Shown here piece by piece: positions 35,230 through 43,622 of a DNA stretch of 64,000 nt. The position numbers were made by a program, and so were the translations under genes. The notes beneath the pieces are model-generated. The model saw nothing but the letters and a program-made list of their open reading frames with translations, did no database searches and had not been told where the DNA came from. Positions within the stretch are counted from its first letter, which is position 1. The number at the start of each line of letters is the position of its first letter. Source of the DNA: Aestuariivirga sp. (lineage in GTDB: Bacteria; Pseudomonadota; Alphaproteobacteria; Rhizobiales; Aestuariivirgaceae). Location: assembly GCF_020252395.1 (NCBI RefSeq), contig NZ_JADCDB010000010.1, positions 1 through 64,000 of the forward strand, read 5' to 3'.

Positions 35230-36432
35230 TCAGGCTCCTCTGGTGATGCTGCGGAAGGCGTGGACGCAGGCCTCGGCGAAAGCCGGGTCGTTGATGTGGG
35301 CGCCGACTTCGATGAGTTGGCGGTGGGGCGCGGGCTGCCAGGCCGCGCGGATCGCGCCGAACAGCGCCTGATCGGCTTGCGGATCGTGGAAGGGCTTGCC
35401 CGGCGCATCGATGGCGGAGACGCCGCCGAGCGGCAGCAGGAAGCGCACCGGGCCCTCCATACGGTTGATGCGCCCGGCGATCCACCGGCCGATGGCTGCA
35501 TTCTCCGGCGCCGTGGTGCGCATCAGCGTCACCTGGGCATTGTGGACATAGAGGTTTCGCGCAGCGAACTGCGCCGGCACCGTCTCCCGCCCGCCGAAGT
35601 TCACCATGTCGCAGGCCCCCACCGATCCCACCCAGGGAATGCGGCGGCGGATCGCGGCGCCAAAACGATCCTCCGTACACGGCAGAACGCCGCCGAAGAG
35701 ATGGTCCGCCACCTCCGTCGTGGTGATGTCGAGTGCTGCCGTGATGAGCCCCGAATCGATCAGCTTCTCCAGGCACTGGCCGCCGGTGCCGGTGGCGTGG
35801 AAGACGAAGCATTCGCAGCCGTCCTCGATCAGATGCCGGATCTGCGCGATGCAGGTCGTGGTGACGCCGAACATGGTGAGGCCCACGGCACGCTTGGATT
35901 CTTCACCTGCGGGAATGCCGTTTAGCGCCATGCCTGCGGCCGCATGCGCCGCATTGCCGATCACCGTGCGGGTGATGGCGTTGAGACCGGCGACATCGGC
36001 AACCGCATGCATCATCATGATGTCGGTGGGGCCGACATAGGGCGCCACATTGCCGGATGCCATGGTGGAGACCATCAGCTTCGGCACGCCGATCGGCAGC
36101 GCCCGCATCGCCTGCGTCACCATCGATGTATTGCCGCCGCCGCCCAGCCCCAGCACCGCGCCGATGTTCTCGCGCGAGAGAAGGAAACGCCCCAGCGCCT
36201 CAGCCATCGCGGTCACCGCGCGGCCGCGATCGGCATGGCCCAGCACGGCATCGGGGCTGGAAGGGTGATGCCTCGCCACCATCTCCGGCGTCACGTCGGC
36301 CTTCGCCGTGCTCGGCGTTGTCGAGATGTCGACCAGCAGGGCAGGGGCGCCCGTTTTCCGCACCTGCTCGACCGCGTAGCGGAGTTCCGCCTCCTTGGTG
36401 TCGCAGGTGCCGATGACGTAGACCGGCTTCAC
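35230..36432 (-). CDS. UPF0261 / Tm-1-like ATP-binding protein
   Basis: A 400-residue protein of the UPF0261 family, whose plant relative is the N-terminal domain of tomato Tm-1. The start is GTG 36432, overlapping the upstream stop (GTGA). Landmarks: N-terminal 'VYVIGTCDTKEAELRYAVEQ', 'AVLGLGGGGNTSMVTQAMRALP', 'VPKLMVSTMASGNVAPYVGPTDIMMMHAVADVAG', 'MFGVTTTC' and C-terminal 'GVSAIDAPGKPFHDP'. Members bind ATP and occur in catabolic clusters, but no reaction is firmly established to my knowledge. It is coupled to a D-tagatose-3-epimerase-like gene and an SRPBCC gene. Confidence 0.87.
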   Translation of the reverse strand: MKPVYVIGTCDTKEAELRYAVEQVRKTGAPALLVDISTTPSTAKADVTPEMVARHHPSSPDAVLGHADRGRAVTAMAEALGRFLLSRENIGAVLGLGGGGNTSMVTQAMRALPIGVPKLMVSTMASGNVAPYVGPTDIMMMHAVADVAGLNAITRTVIGNAAHAAAGMALNGIPAGEESKRAVGLTMFGVTTTCIAQIRHLIEDGCECFVFHATGTGGQCLEKLIDSGLITAALDITTTEVADHLFGGVLPCTEDRFGAAIRRRIPWVGSVGACDMVNFGGRETVPAQFAARNLYVHNAQVTLMRTTAPENAAIGRWIAGRINRMEGPVRFLLPLGGVSAIDAPGKPFHDPQADQALFGAIRAAWQPAPHRQLIEVGAHINDPAFAEACVHAFRSITRGA

Positions 36433-37271
36433 GCCTTGGCCCAGCCCTGCTTCATGTTACGATAGCCCAGCTTATAGACCTCCTCCGGCGAGGGCGCGAA
36501 GTCGCGCCACACGCGCGTCGCGGCGGCCAGCGCCGGCATCGAGCGGCCAAAGGCCTCGATGGTGAGAAAGCCGTCATACTTCGACTTCTTCAGTGCCTTG
36601 TAGGTCTCGGGCCACGGCACATGGCCCTTGCCCGGCGTGCCGCGGTCATTCTCGGAGATGTGGACGTGCACCATGTGCTTCGCGATGGTTTTGATCGCGC
36701 CCACCGGGTCCTTCTCCTCGATGTTGGAATGGAAAGTATCATACATGCCCTGGATGTGGGGGTGATTCACCTCATCGAGGTACTCGGCAAGCTGCTGCAT
36801 CGTATTCAGGAAATAGCATTCGAAACGGTTCAGCGCCTCGAGCGCGAAGGTGACGCCCTTCTTGCCCGCATAGTCGCCCGCCTTCTTGTGGAAGGAGAGC
36901 GCGCGCTTGCGCTCCGCCGCGGTCGCGGGGTTGCCGGAGAAGAAGCCGAGCTCGGAATGCATCGGGCCGCCGAGGATCGGGGCGCCCAGCGCGGCGGAAC
37001 AGTCCACCGTCCACTTTGCATAGTCCAATGCGGCGGCCTGGCTGGCCTTGTCCGGCGAGATCGGGTTCTTGCCCTGGATGACGCTCACCACCGTGCGTTC
37101 CAGCCCGATCTTCTCCAACAGCGCACCGAGCCTCGCATAGTGATCGGGCGTTCCCTCGAACATCGGAATCTCGACGCCGTCATACCCGGTCTTTTTCAAG
37201 GCGCGCAAAATAGGCTCATGCGCAAGCGTGACATGCGGCGTCCACAGCAGAAGATTGAATCCCAGCTTCAT
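36429..37271 (-). CDS. D-tagatose/D-psicose 3-epimerase-like TIM-barrel protein
   Basis: A 280-residue metal-dependent ketose epimerase-type protein. ATG 37271 is chosen; the 574-residue track ORF is an upstream artefact. The four metal ligands of the DTE family are visible: Glu in 'ALEALNRFECYFLNT' (about 147), Asp in 'GMYDTFHSNIEEKD' (about 180), His in 'VHISENDRGTPGKGHVPW' and Glu in 'FLTIEAFG'. Such enzymes epimerise ketoses at C3. First gene of a minus-strand operon with UPF0261 and SRPBCC. Substrate unknown. Confidence 0.85.
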   Translation of the reverse strand: MKLGFNLLLWTPHVTLAHEPILRALKKTGYDGVEIPMFEGTPDHYARLGALLEKIGLERTVVSVIQGKNPISPDKASQAAALDYAKWTVDCSAALGAPILGGPMHSELGFFSGNPATAAERKRALSFHKKAGDYAGKKGVTFALEALNRFECYFLNTMQQLAEYLDEVNHPHIQGMYDTFHSNIEEKDPVGAIKTIAKHMVHVHISENDRGTPGKGHVPWPETYKALKKSKYDGFLTIEAFGRSMPALAAATRVWRDFAPSPEEVYKLGYRNMKQGWAKA

Positions 37272-37453
37272 CCGGCGTGCCCTCCCAAGCACGGACTGCA
37301 GGACAAACCGTCCCGGTCCTCTTGTCAATTCCCGATCTGCGTCTTGCAGTGAGGAGGACCGCCGGTGAACAAGCCGCGCGGGCCCGCTTTCCCTGTGACC
37401 TGCCGCGCATGATGCATGCGCCGGTGAAGCAGCTGGCGGGATGGGCGGAAGGC

Positions 37454-38161
37454 TTATCCGAACAGCACCGCGCCGGTTTCCACCAGCGTGCGGAGGCCGA
37501 TGCCGACGGCGAAGACGCCGGCCAGCGCCTGAAAGCTGCGCGTCGCCCAGGTGAGCGTCACGGCGGTCAAGGACAGCGGCACGGCGATGACGGTGGAGAA
37601 GATCGCCATGCCGGCGATCGAGCCAAGCCCGAACAGCAGCATGAAGGCGACGCCGAGCGGAATGCTGGGTGCGGTCGAGGCGGCGAGCGCCACCAGCGCC
37701 GCCGATCCGGCCAGCCCATGCATCATGCCGATGGAGAGGCTGCGCTTCCAGCCACCGGCAGGATGTGGGTGGGCATGGTGGCTCAGCACGTGATTTTTCA
37801 CATCTCCGGCATGGCTGTGGGCATGGAAATGAGCGTTCCCGCCGTGGCGGTGGGTGTGGAAATGAACGCGGTCCCGGACAAGGATATAGAGCAGCCGCGC
37901 GCCCAGCAGCACCATCATGATGCCGACGGCGAATTCGAGGCCGCTGGCAAGCCGCTCGCTGAGGGTCAGTTCGAGGGCATAGACCGCGCCTCCGAAGGCG
38001 CCGAGCATCAGCGCGTGCCCCATGCCCCACACGGCGCCGTGGCGCACGATCTGGCCGATGCCGCGCTTTTCCACCGAGATGGTGGAGACGGCGGCAATGT
38101 GATCTGGCTCCAGTGCGTGCTGAAGGCCGAGAAGGAAGCCGAAGAAAACCCAAGTGATCAT
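37454..38161 (-). CDS. UreH/NiCoT-like nickel-cobalt permease with His-rich loop
   Basis: A 235-residue membrane protein. ATG 38161 is preferred. Segment I 'GFLLGLQHALEPDHIAAVST' carries the H-x4-D-H pattern of nickel/cobalt permeases; a second, matching 'MMHGLAGSAALVALAAST' lies after the loop. The cytoplasmic loop (about 95-135) holds many His ('HFHTHRHGGNAHFHAHSHAG', then 'SHHAHPHPAG'). About six segments. It resembles UreH-type permeases, usually linked to urease or hydrogenase; neither lies in this window. Uptake versus export cannot be told apart. Confidence 0.78.
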   Translation of the reverse strand: MITWVFFGFLLGLQHALEPDHIAAVSTISVEKRGIGQIVRHGAVWGMGHALMLGAFGGAVYALELTLSERLASGLEFAVGIMMVLLGARLLYILVRDRVHFHTHRHGGNAHFHAHSHAGDVKNHVLSHHAHPHPAGGWKRSLSIGMMHGLAGSAALVALAASTAPSIPLGVAFMLLFGLGSIAGMAIFSTVIAVPLSLTAVTLTWATRSFQALAGVFAVGIGLRTLVETGAVLFG

Positions 38162-38227
38162 GGGAAAGCTATAGACCGCCCGCCGCCCCGGTGCGAGGGT
38201 TGTTTGCGGCAGGCTTCCCCTCACTTC

Positions 38228-38256
38228 CGTCACCCTGGCGAGAACCGGGACGACGG
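38228..38256. repeat. Palindromic repeat, copy d (degenerate)
   Basis: cgtcaccctggcgagaaccgggacgacgg is a decayed copy of the GGCGAAAGC-core palindrome, lying between the nickel-permease-like start and the MBL hydrolase stop. Imperfect arms: ccctgg / ccggga. Confidence 0.45.
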
Positions 38257-38258
38257 AC

Positions 38259-39005
38259 TTATGGAGTGAGATGACACCCCGGCTTGCGGTGGCCTGACAC
38301 ATATTCGTCGATCAGCTGGCGAAAGCGCGTGGGGCCGAAGCTGGGGAAGTGGCCGCCATGGATGATCGAAACGGGGAGCGCGCGCAGGCGGTTGAGTGTT
38401 TCGGCATAGGTCTGAACATCGGAGTGATAGGCATCGTCGATCAGCGGGCCGTCATAGACGATGTCGCCGGCGAGGAAGGTGCCGGTCCTCCGCTCGAACA
38501 GGCCGATGCCGCCGGGTGAATGGCCCGGAGTATGGACGACTTCGAAGGCGCGGTCGCCGAGGTCGATGATGTCGCCCGCTTCGAGGATGCGCTCTGCCTT
38601 GGCGGGCTTCACATGGTATTTCGCCTGGTCCCAGCCCTCGGGCTGGCAGATGAACATCTCGTCGGTGGCGTAGTGGGCGAGGATGAGATCGTTTCGTGGA
38701 TCGGCGAGAATTGCGGCCTCCGCGGAATGAACAGCACAGTGGCCGAACTCGTGATGGCAGCCGATGTGGTCGAAGTGGGTGTGGCTCGCCACGCAGGCGA
38801 GCTCACGCTCCGAGACCAGCGGCACGTGGGCGCGCAGGCTGAAATGGCCAAGGCCAGAATCGAACAGCAGGTCGCGGTCGCGGCCGCGCACATGCCAGAT
38901 GTTGCAGCGGAAGAAGGGCTTGATCCACGGCTCGTGGATCAGCGTCACGCCATCGGCGAAGGGGAGCGTTTCGTACCACTGGCCGGCGCTGATGCGGAGT
39001 TCCAT
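38259..39005 (-). CDS. Metallo-beta-lactamase-fold hydrolase
   Basis: A 248-residue MBL-fold protein. Metal ligands: 'SHTHFDHIGCHHEF' (HxHxDH, about residues 93-98), His in 'VVHTPGHSPGGIGLF' near 170, Asp in 'TFLAGDIVYDGP' near 186 and His in 'ISIIHGGHFPSFG' near 225. The family includes glyoxalase II, lactonases and other hydrolases. It begins 3 bases after the polyamine-type ABC ATPase gene, so it is the last gene of that operon and may act on the transported compound. Substrate unknown. Confidence 0.87.
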   Translation of the reverse strand: MELRISAGQWYETLPFADGVTLIHEPWIKPFFRCNIWHVRGRDRDLLFDSGLGHFSLRAHVPLVSERELACVASHTHFDHIGCHHEFGHCAVHSAEAAILADPRNDLILAHYATDEMFICQPEGWDQAKYHVKPAKAERILEAGDIIDLGDRAFEVVHTPGHSPGGIGLFERRTGTFLAGDIVYDGPLIDDAYHSDVQTYAETLNRLRALPVSIIHGGHFPSFGPTRFRQLIDEYVSGHRKPGCHLTP

Positions 39006-39008
39006 GGC

Positions 39009-40013
39009 TCAGTCCTTGAGCATGATCACGTGGCCAGGGTCGATGGCGAGCGACACCGTCTCGCCGGGCGTCACTTTCGTTCCGGCGGGAAGCCTGGCGA
39101 GGAGGTCGACGCCGTTTACCCGTGCGGTGACGCGCTTGAAGCTGCCCTGGTAGACGACGTCGGTCACGTTGCCTTGCAGCGTGCCCCCGATGAAAACGTG
39201 CTCGGGGCGGATCGCCACCTCTCTCGCGTCCGGCGCGGCGGGGAAGCGGCCCAAGGCCGTGTCGATCACGCCGTCCCGCACCGTGCCCGGCACGATGGTG
39301 CTCTCCCCCATGAAGGTGGCGGTGAAGCGGGTCGCGGGCTGCGCATAGACGCGCTCGGGCGCGCCCTGGTCTTCGATCCTGCCGTGGTTCATCACGACCA
39401 GATGGCCGGCGAGCGCCATGGCCTCTTCCTGGTCATGCGTGACATGGATGAAGGCAGTTCCGACACGCTTCTGGATGGCCTTGAGTTCGTCCTGCATCTG
39501 GCGGCGAAGCTTGAGGTCGAGCGCACCCAAGGGCTCGTCGAGCAGCAATACGGCGGGCTCGACGATGAGGGCGCGGGCCAGCGCCACGCGCTGGCGCTGG
39601 CCGCCCGAGAGCTGGTGTGGCTTCCGCTCGAAGGCGGCGGCGAGGCCCACGACATCGAGCATGGCGCGCGCCTTGGCGTCGCGCTCCGCCTTCGCCACAC
39701 CCTTCATGCGCAGGCCGAAGCCGACGTTGCCGCCGATCGTCATGTGCGGGAACAGAGCATAGTCCTGGAACACCGTGGCGGTGGGGCGCTTCGCCGGGGC
39801 CGTGGCGGTGCAGTCCCGGCCTTCGATCAGTACACGGCCTTTTTCTGGCGCTAGGAATCCGCCGAGGATGGAGAGCAGCGTGGTCTTGCCGGATCCCGAG
39901 GGACCGAGCAGCACCGTGTAGCTGTTGGGTTCGAGGGCGAGGGAGACGTCATCGAGCACCTTCGTGGGGCCGAAGCTGTGGGAGACGTGCTGGATGGAAA
40001 CGAGGTCCGTCAT
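39009..40013 (-). CDS. Spermidine/putrescine-type ABC importer ATPase (PotA-like)
   Basis: A 334-residue ATPase. ATG 40013 overlaps the permease stop; the longer ORF is an artefact. All motifs are canonical: Walker A 'GPSGSGKTTLLS', Q-loop 'VFQDYALFPHM', signature 'LSGGQRQRVALARAL', Walker B 'VLLLDEPLGALDLK', H-loop 'VTHDQEEAMALA'. The C-terminal TOBE domain starts near 245. In contrast to the sugar importer, a single ATPase serves this system as a homodimer. Operon order binding protein, permease, permease, ATPase, hydrolase. Confidence 0.9.
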   Translation of the reverse strand: MTDLVSIQHVSHSFGPTKVLDDVSLALEPNSYTVLLGPSGSGKTTLLSILGGFLAPEKGRVLIEGRDCTATAPAKRPTATVFQDYALFPHMTIGGNVGFGLRMKGVAKAERDAKARAMLDVVGLAAAFERKPHQLSGGQRQRVALARALIVEPAVLLLDEPLGALDLKLRRQMQDELKAIQKRVGTAFIHVTHDQEEAMALAGHLVVMNHGRIEDQGAPERVYAQPATRFTATFMGESTIVPGTVRDGVIDTALGRFPAAPDAREVAIRPEHVFIGGTLQGNVTDVVYQGSFKRVTARVNGVDLLARLPAGTKVTPGETVSLAIDPGHVIMLKD

Positions 40014-40783
40014 TGCGGGCGCTTTCGGAAGGCGCCGAGTTCGAAGACGATGGCGAGGATGATGGAGACGCCGAAGACCATGGCGCCGACCGCGTTGGTC
40101 TTGGGGTTGAGCCCCGCGCGCAGCAGGTTCCAGATCTCGACGGGAAGTGTCGTCTCGAAGCGGGTCAGCAGGAAGGAGATGACGAACTCGTCCCACGAGA
40201 AGGTCATGGAGAGGAAGAAGGCGGCAAAGAGGGCGGGCCACATCATGGGCGCAGTGACGAGCAGCAGCACCTTCGCCTCGCCGGCGCCCAAGTCGCGCGC
40301 GGCGCGCTCGATATTGGCCTGGTGCTCGCCCAGCTGGCTGTAGATGATGGCGAAGCAGAGCGGCAGGTTAATCACCACATGACCGATGCCCGCGGCGAGC
40401 AGCGATTTCGGCAGGCCGATCCAGTTGAAGAAGATCAGGAGACCCATGCCGATAATGAGGTAGCTGACCGTGAGCGGTAAAGTGATCAGCCCACGGAGGA
40501 AGGCGGAGGCGGGCAAATGGAAGCGGGCGAAACCCCAGGCGGAGAGGAAGCCCAAGAGCGTGGCGAGGCCTGAGGTGGTGAGCGCCACCAGCACCGAATT
40601 GCCGAGCCCCGCGGTGAGGCGCGCGTCGCCCAGCACCGCCGCATACCAGCGCAAGCTCGGGCCGTTGAAGGGCGGGATGGGGAAGAGCGTGCCCTGGAAG
40701 GAGAAGAGCACCAGCACGGCGACGGGCAGGAAGATGAAGCCGTAGAGGAGGAGAGCGTAGATCGTGGCAAGGACGCGGGTCAT
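40010..40783 (-). CDS. Polyamine-type ABC importer permease (PotC-like)
   Basis: A 257-residue inner-membrane protein with about six segments, starting 'LATIYALLLYGFIFLPVAVLVLFSFQG', as in PotC/YdcV permeases. The EAA loop is 'IERAARDLGAGEAKVLLLVTAPMMWPALFAAFF'. ATG 40783 overlaps the upstream stop by one base; GTG 40786 is an alternative start. Pairs with the PotB-like subunit. Confidence 0.88.
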   Translation of the reverse strand: MTRVLATIYALLLYGFIFLPVAVLVLFSFQGTLFPIPPFNGPSLRWYAAVLGDARLTAGLGNSVLVALTTSGLATLLGFLSAWGFARFHLPASAFLRGLITLPLTVSYLIIGMGLLIFFNWIGLPKSLLAAGIGHVVINLPLCFAIIYSQLGEHQANIERAARDLGAGEAKVLLLVTAPMMWPALFAAFFLSMTFSWDEFVISFLLTRFETTLPVEIWNLLRAGLNPKTNAVGAMVFGVSIILAIVFELGAFRKRPQ

Positions 40784-41622
40784 CACGCCCTCTCGATCTT
40801 CAGCCAGCGGGCGCAGGCGAGATAGGCGACGGTGACGACCGCCATGAGGATGAGCGACAAGGCCGAGGCCGAAGCGAAGTCGCCGCGCCGGCCGATCTGC
40901 ATCATGATCAGCTGCGGCATGAGGAGCTCGTTGTTGCCCCCCAGGATCTGCGGCGTGATGTAATCGCCGATGGCCAGCACGAAGGTGAGGAAGGCGCCGA
41001 CCATGATGCCGGGCAGCGTCAAGGGCAGGATGACATGGATGAAGCTCTGGAGGCCTGAGGCGCCGAGGTCGACCGCGGCCTTGCGGTAATTGGGCGAGAG
41101 CTGCTTGAGGTTCGCGAAGATCGTCAGTGTAAGGAGCATCACGAAGAAGTGGACGAAGCCTATCACCGTGCCGGCGCGGGTGTTGGCAAGTTGGACCGGC
41201 TCGCTGAGCAGCCCCAGGTTCACGAGGGCGGAATTGACCACGCCCTTCTCCGCCAGCACCAGAAGCCAGGAATAGGAGCGTACCACATAGGAGGTCCAGA
41301 ACGGCAGCACCGCCAGCATCAGCGCCAGGCGCTGCCAGCGCTCCGGCACGATGAAGGCGAGGATCCAGGCGAAGGGATAGGCCAGCAGCACTGAGATCAC
41401 GGTGACGATGGCCGTCACTTCCAGCGAGTTGACCAGCGCCAGCCAGTAGCTGGGGCTGGTGAAGAACTGCGTGTATGCCGCAAGGCTCAAGCCCTCACCC
41501 GCCTTTGGGTGAAGGCTCATCACCGCCATGGCGATGAAGGGCACGACGAAGAAGACCAGCGTCCACAGCAATGCCGGTGTGACGCTGGCCCAGCCGATGC
41601 GTTGCGACGAGGCCCGGTTCAC
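40783..41622 (-). CDS. Polyamine-type ABC importer permease (PotB-like)
   Basis: A 279-residue inner-membrane protein with a GTG start that overlaps the binding-protein stop (GTGA). About six segments, the first being 'SVTPALLWTLVFFVVPFIAMAVMSL', with the PotB/YdcU-style 'SYVVRSYSWLLVLAEKGVVNSAL'. The EAA loop is 'YRKAAVDLGASGLQSFIHVILPLTLPGIMVGAFL'. Cargo class polyamine or opine-like amine by family. Confidence 0.88.
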   Translation of the reverse strand: MNRASSQRIGWASVTPALLWTLVFFVVPFIAMAVMSLHPKAGEGLSLAAYTQFFTSPSYWLALVNSLEVTAIVTVISVLLAYPFAWILAFIVPERWQRLALMLAVLPFWTSYVVRSYSWLLVLAEKGVVNSALVNLGLLSEPVQLANTRAGTVIGFVHFFVMLLTLTIFANLKQLSPNYRKAAVDLGASGLQSFIHVILPLTLPGIMVGAFLTFVLAIGDYITPQILGGNNELLMPQLIMMQIGRRGDFASASALSLILMAVVTVAYLACARWLKIERA

Positions 41623-42683
41623 TGGCCCTGGATCATCTCGGTCCAGAGGTCCTGCATCTTCTTGTCGAGGTCTTCCGACGGGGCCGGATATTCCTGGGCG
41701 CGCTTCAGGAAGCCGGGCTGTTCGTCAAAGCGCAGGATCTTCTTCTGGTCATCGTCGAGCGCCGCCTTGGCATTGGCGGGCATGCCCCAGTAACAGGAGG
41801 AGGTGGCGAGCCGCGCCTGGCCCTCAGGGCTCAGGATATACTGGATGAACTTCAGCGCCGCGTCCTTGTTCTTCGAGTCCTTGAACATGGCGAGCGACTG
41901 CGACCAGAGCACGGCCCCTTCCTTGGGGATCGAGAAGTCGAGGTTCGGATTCTCCTTGGCGATGCCGGCCGTCACCCATTCGCCGCCGCCGATCAGGATG
42001 TCGGCCTCGCCGGTGGCGAGTGCGGTCTGGCTTGCCACCACGTCGGTCACCGCCTTGGCATTGGCCTTCATCTTTTGCAGGACGTCCTTGATGGCGGGCA
42101 GGTCGGCCTCGGTGAGCTCCGAAGTCTTCTTGCCGATCGCCATGGCGGCGAGGCCCATCACCGGGAGGTAGTAATCATAGATGGCGACGCGGCCCTTGTA
42201 CTTGCCGGTCGTCAGTACACCGAGGGTCTGCATGCCGGCCTCGTCCACCTTGGACTTGTTGAAGCCGATGGTGTTGTAGCCGAACTTCTCGGTGATGCCG
42301 TAGCGCTTGCCGCCGATCACCGCGTGCTGGTTCATCAGCACCTCGGGGAAGATGTCAGCCATGGGGAGCTTGTCCTCCGGCAGCGGCTCGAACAGCCCAC
42401 GCTCCACGCCGCGGCGGACGTCCACCGTGTCGATCACCATCACGTCCCAGTCTCCGGGCTGGGATTGGTCGACGATGGCGAGGCCGGCTCCTGTGCCTTC
42501 GAATTCCTTGACATTGACCTTGATGCCGGTGGCATCCTCGAAGGGCTTCAGCAAATTGGGGTCCGCATGGTCGCACCACACAAGGGCGTTGAGATCCTGG
42601 GCCGAGGCAGCCGCATGAGAGCCGATGAGGGCGAGCGCGGCAAGCGAAGCGCCGAAGAGACGGCGCGTGAGACGGTTGGTCAT
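41619..42683 (-). CDS. Spermidine/putrescine-type substrate-binding protein (PotD-like)
   Basis: A 354-residue periplasmic protein. ATG 42683 has a purine-rich GGGAGAAA site; the longer ORF is spurious. A signal peptide (1-29, 'GASLAALALIGSHAAASAQ') is followed by 'LNALVWCDHADPNLLKPFEDATGIKVNVKEFEGTG', close to the 'W.Y..' opening of PotD/PotF-type proteins, and 'LIGGGEWVTAGIAKENPNLDFSIPKEGAVLWSQSLAM' near the C-terminal half. It diverges from a TetR regulator. Cargo uncertain within the polyamine/amine class. Confidence 0.86.
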   Translation of the reverse strand: MTNRLTRRLFGASLAALALIGSHAAASAQDLNALVWCDHADPNLLKPFEDATGIKVNVKEFEGTGAGLAIVDQSQPGDWDVMVIDTVDVRRGVERGLFEPLPEDKLPMADIFPEVLMNQHAVIGGKRYGITEKFGYNTIGFNKSKVDEAGMQTLGVLTTGKYKGRVAIYDYYLPVMGLAAMAIGKKTSELTEADLPAIKDVLQKMKANAKAVTDVVASQTALATGEADILIGGGEWVTAGIAKENPNLDFSIPKEGAVLWSQSLAMFKDSKNKDAALKFIQYILSPEGQARLATSSCYWGMPANAKAALDDDQKKILRFDEQPGFLKRAQEYPAPSEDLDKKMQDLWTEMIQGQ

Positions 42684-42711
42684 ATGGCGTTTCTCCCTGA
42701 ATACCGAAAAA

Positions 42712-42737
42712 TTGAACCAATTACAAAGTTGAGTCAA
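42712..42737. promoter_or_regulatory. Two TTGAnnCAA boxes between the importer and TetR genes
   Basis: ttgaaccaa (42712-42720) and ttgagtcaa (42729-42737) share the palindromic frame TTGAN(N)CAA and start 17 bases apart. They lie in the 80-base gap between the divergent PotD-like and TetR genes. The arrangement fits a pair of operator sites for the adjacent TetR regulator. Binding is inferred. Confidence 0.5.
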
Positions 42738-42763
42738 ATCCAATAATCGTGCAGTCTGCTTCG

Positions 42764-43393
42764 ATGTCAGGCTTGCGCGAGAGACAGAAGGCCATCCGCC
42801 ACGACCGGATCGTGGAGGCTGCAACACGCCTCTTTCGCCAGCAGGGTTACGAGACGGTGAAGATGGAGGCAATCGCCGCCGCCGCCGAGGTTTCGATCGG
42901 AACGATTTACAATTATTACCGGAACAAGGGCGACCTGTTGGTGGCCATCGTCTCGCTCGAGGTCGAGGAGGTGCTGCGCCAGGGGGAAGAGGTGATCGCC
43001 CACCCGCCCGCCAGTGCCGAAGCCGCGGTCGATGGCCTGGTGGGAGGCTATGTGGAGCACTCCCTGCACTATCTCTCGAAGGAGATGTGGCGGCAGGCCA
43101 TGGCGATCTCGACGACACAGCCGGAAAGTCCCTTCGGCGAGACTTACGCCGCGCTCGATGTCGCCCTGGCGCAGCAGACCTGCGCCTTGATCGAAAAGCT
43201 CCAGCTCCTGGGGCTCCTGCACCAGACCGCCGACGCCCGGGGCCTCGGCGAGGTCATCTTTAATAACACCAACATGAACTTCATCGTGTTCGTGAAGGAC
43301 GAGAAGATGACCCTTACGGAACTCCGCAGCCACCTCCGCCGCCAGCACCGGGCCGTACTGGCGGGTTTCCGGAAGGTGGCTGCGGGGACCTGA
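42764..43393 (+). CDS. TetR-family transcriptional regulator
   Basis: A 209-residue regulator. ATG 42764 is chosen; GTG 42749 is an in-frame alternative, and neither has a strong ribosome site. N-terminal helix-turn-helix: 'IVEAATRLFRQQGYETVKMEAIAAAAEVSIGTIYNYYRNKGDLL' (about 15-60). The ligand domain has 'QAMAISTTQPESPFGETYAALD' and 'GEVIFNNTNMNFIVFV'. It probably controls the divergent polyamine-type importer and perhaps the transaminase downstream. Ligand unknown. Confidence 0.88.
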   Translation: MSGLRERQKAIRHDRIVEAATRLFRQQGYETVKMEAIAAAAEVSIGTIYNYYRNKGDLLVAIVSLEVEEVLRQGEEVIAHPPASAEAAVDGLVGGYVEHSLHYLSKEMWRQAMAISTTQPESPFGETYAALDVALAQQTCALIEKLQLLGLLHQTADARGLGEVIFNNTNMNFIVFVKDEKMTLTELRSHLRRQHRAVLAGFRKVAAGT

Positions 43394-43428
43394 ATTCCGG
43401 GTATTTTCGTATATTAGGTAATTAGTCC

Positions 43429-43457
43429 TTGACAGCGCGCGCTGGATCGGGTATAAA
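43429..43457 (+). promoter_or_regulatory. Consensus-like sigma-70 promoter for the transaminase
   Basis: TTGACA (43429-43434), a 17-base spacer and TATAAA (43452-43457), with an AT-rich stretch just upstream (tattttcgtatattaggtaatta). This would give a leader of about 160 bases before the transaminase ATG, within which palindromic repeat copy e lies. It is the clearest promoter in the window. Confidence 0.8.
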
Positions 43458-43492
43458 GGGGTATTCTCGATAAGTGGGTTTCCCCTACCTCC

Positions 43493-43522
43493 CGTCATCG
43501 CGGCGAAAGATGGGATAACGGG
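43493..43522. repeat. Palindromic repeat, copy e (degenerate)
   Basis: cgtcatcgcggcgaaagatgggataacggg keeps the GGCGAAAG core and the CGTCAT / ATAACGG flanks also seen in copies b and c. It lies inside the predicted leader of the transaminase mRNA. Confidence 0.5.
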
Positions 43523-43622
43523 CTTCAGGGATCCCTGGCCCAAGCAACGGGGAAAGCTGGTGCATTTCCATGGGGACCCGGTTTCTGCTATCACCGACCA
43601 TCGCTCTGAGGAGATTTGACCG

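Noticed and set aside
37770-37880. His-rich repeat-like DNA as a tandem repeat or CRISPR
   Set aside because: It encodes the metal-binding loop of the permease; there are no regular repeat-spacer units. No CRISPR array was seen anywhere in the window.
36429-38153. 574-residue minus-strand fusion of an unknown N-terminus with the epimerase
   Set aside because: The upstream part is another frame of the nickel-permease gene; the epimerase starts naturally at 37271.
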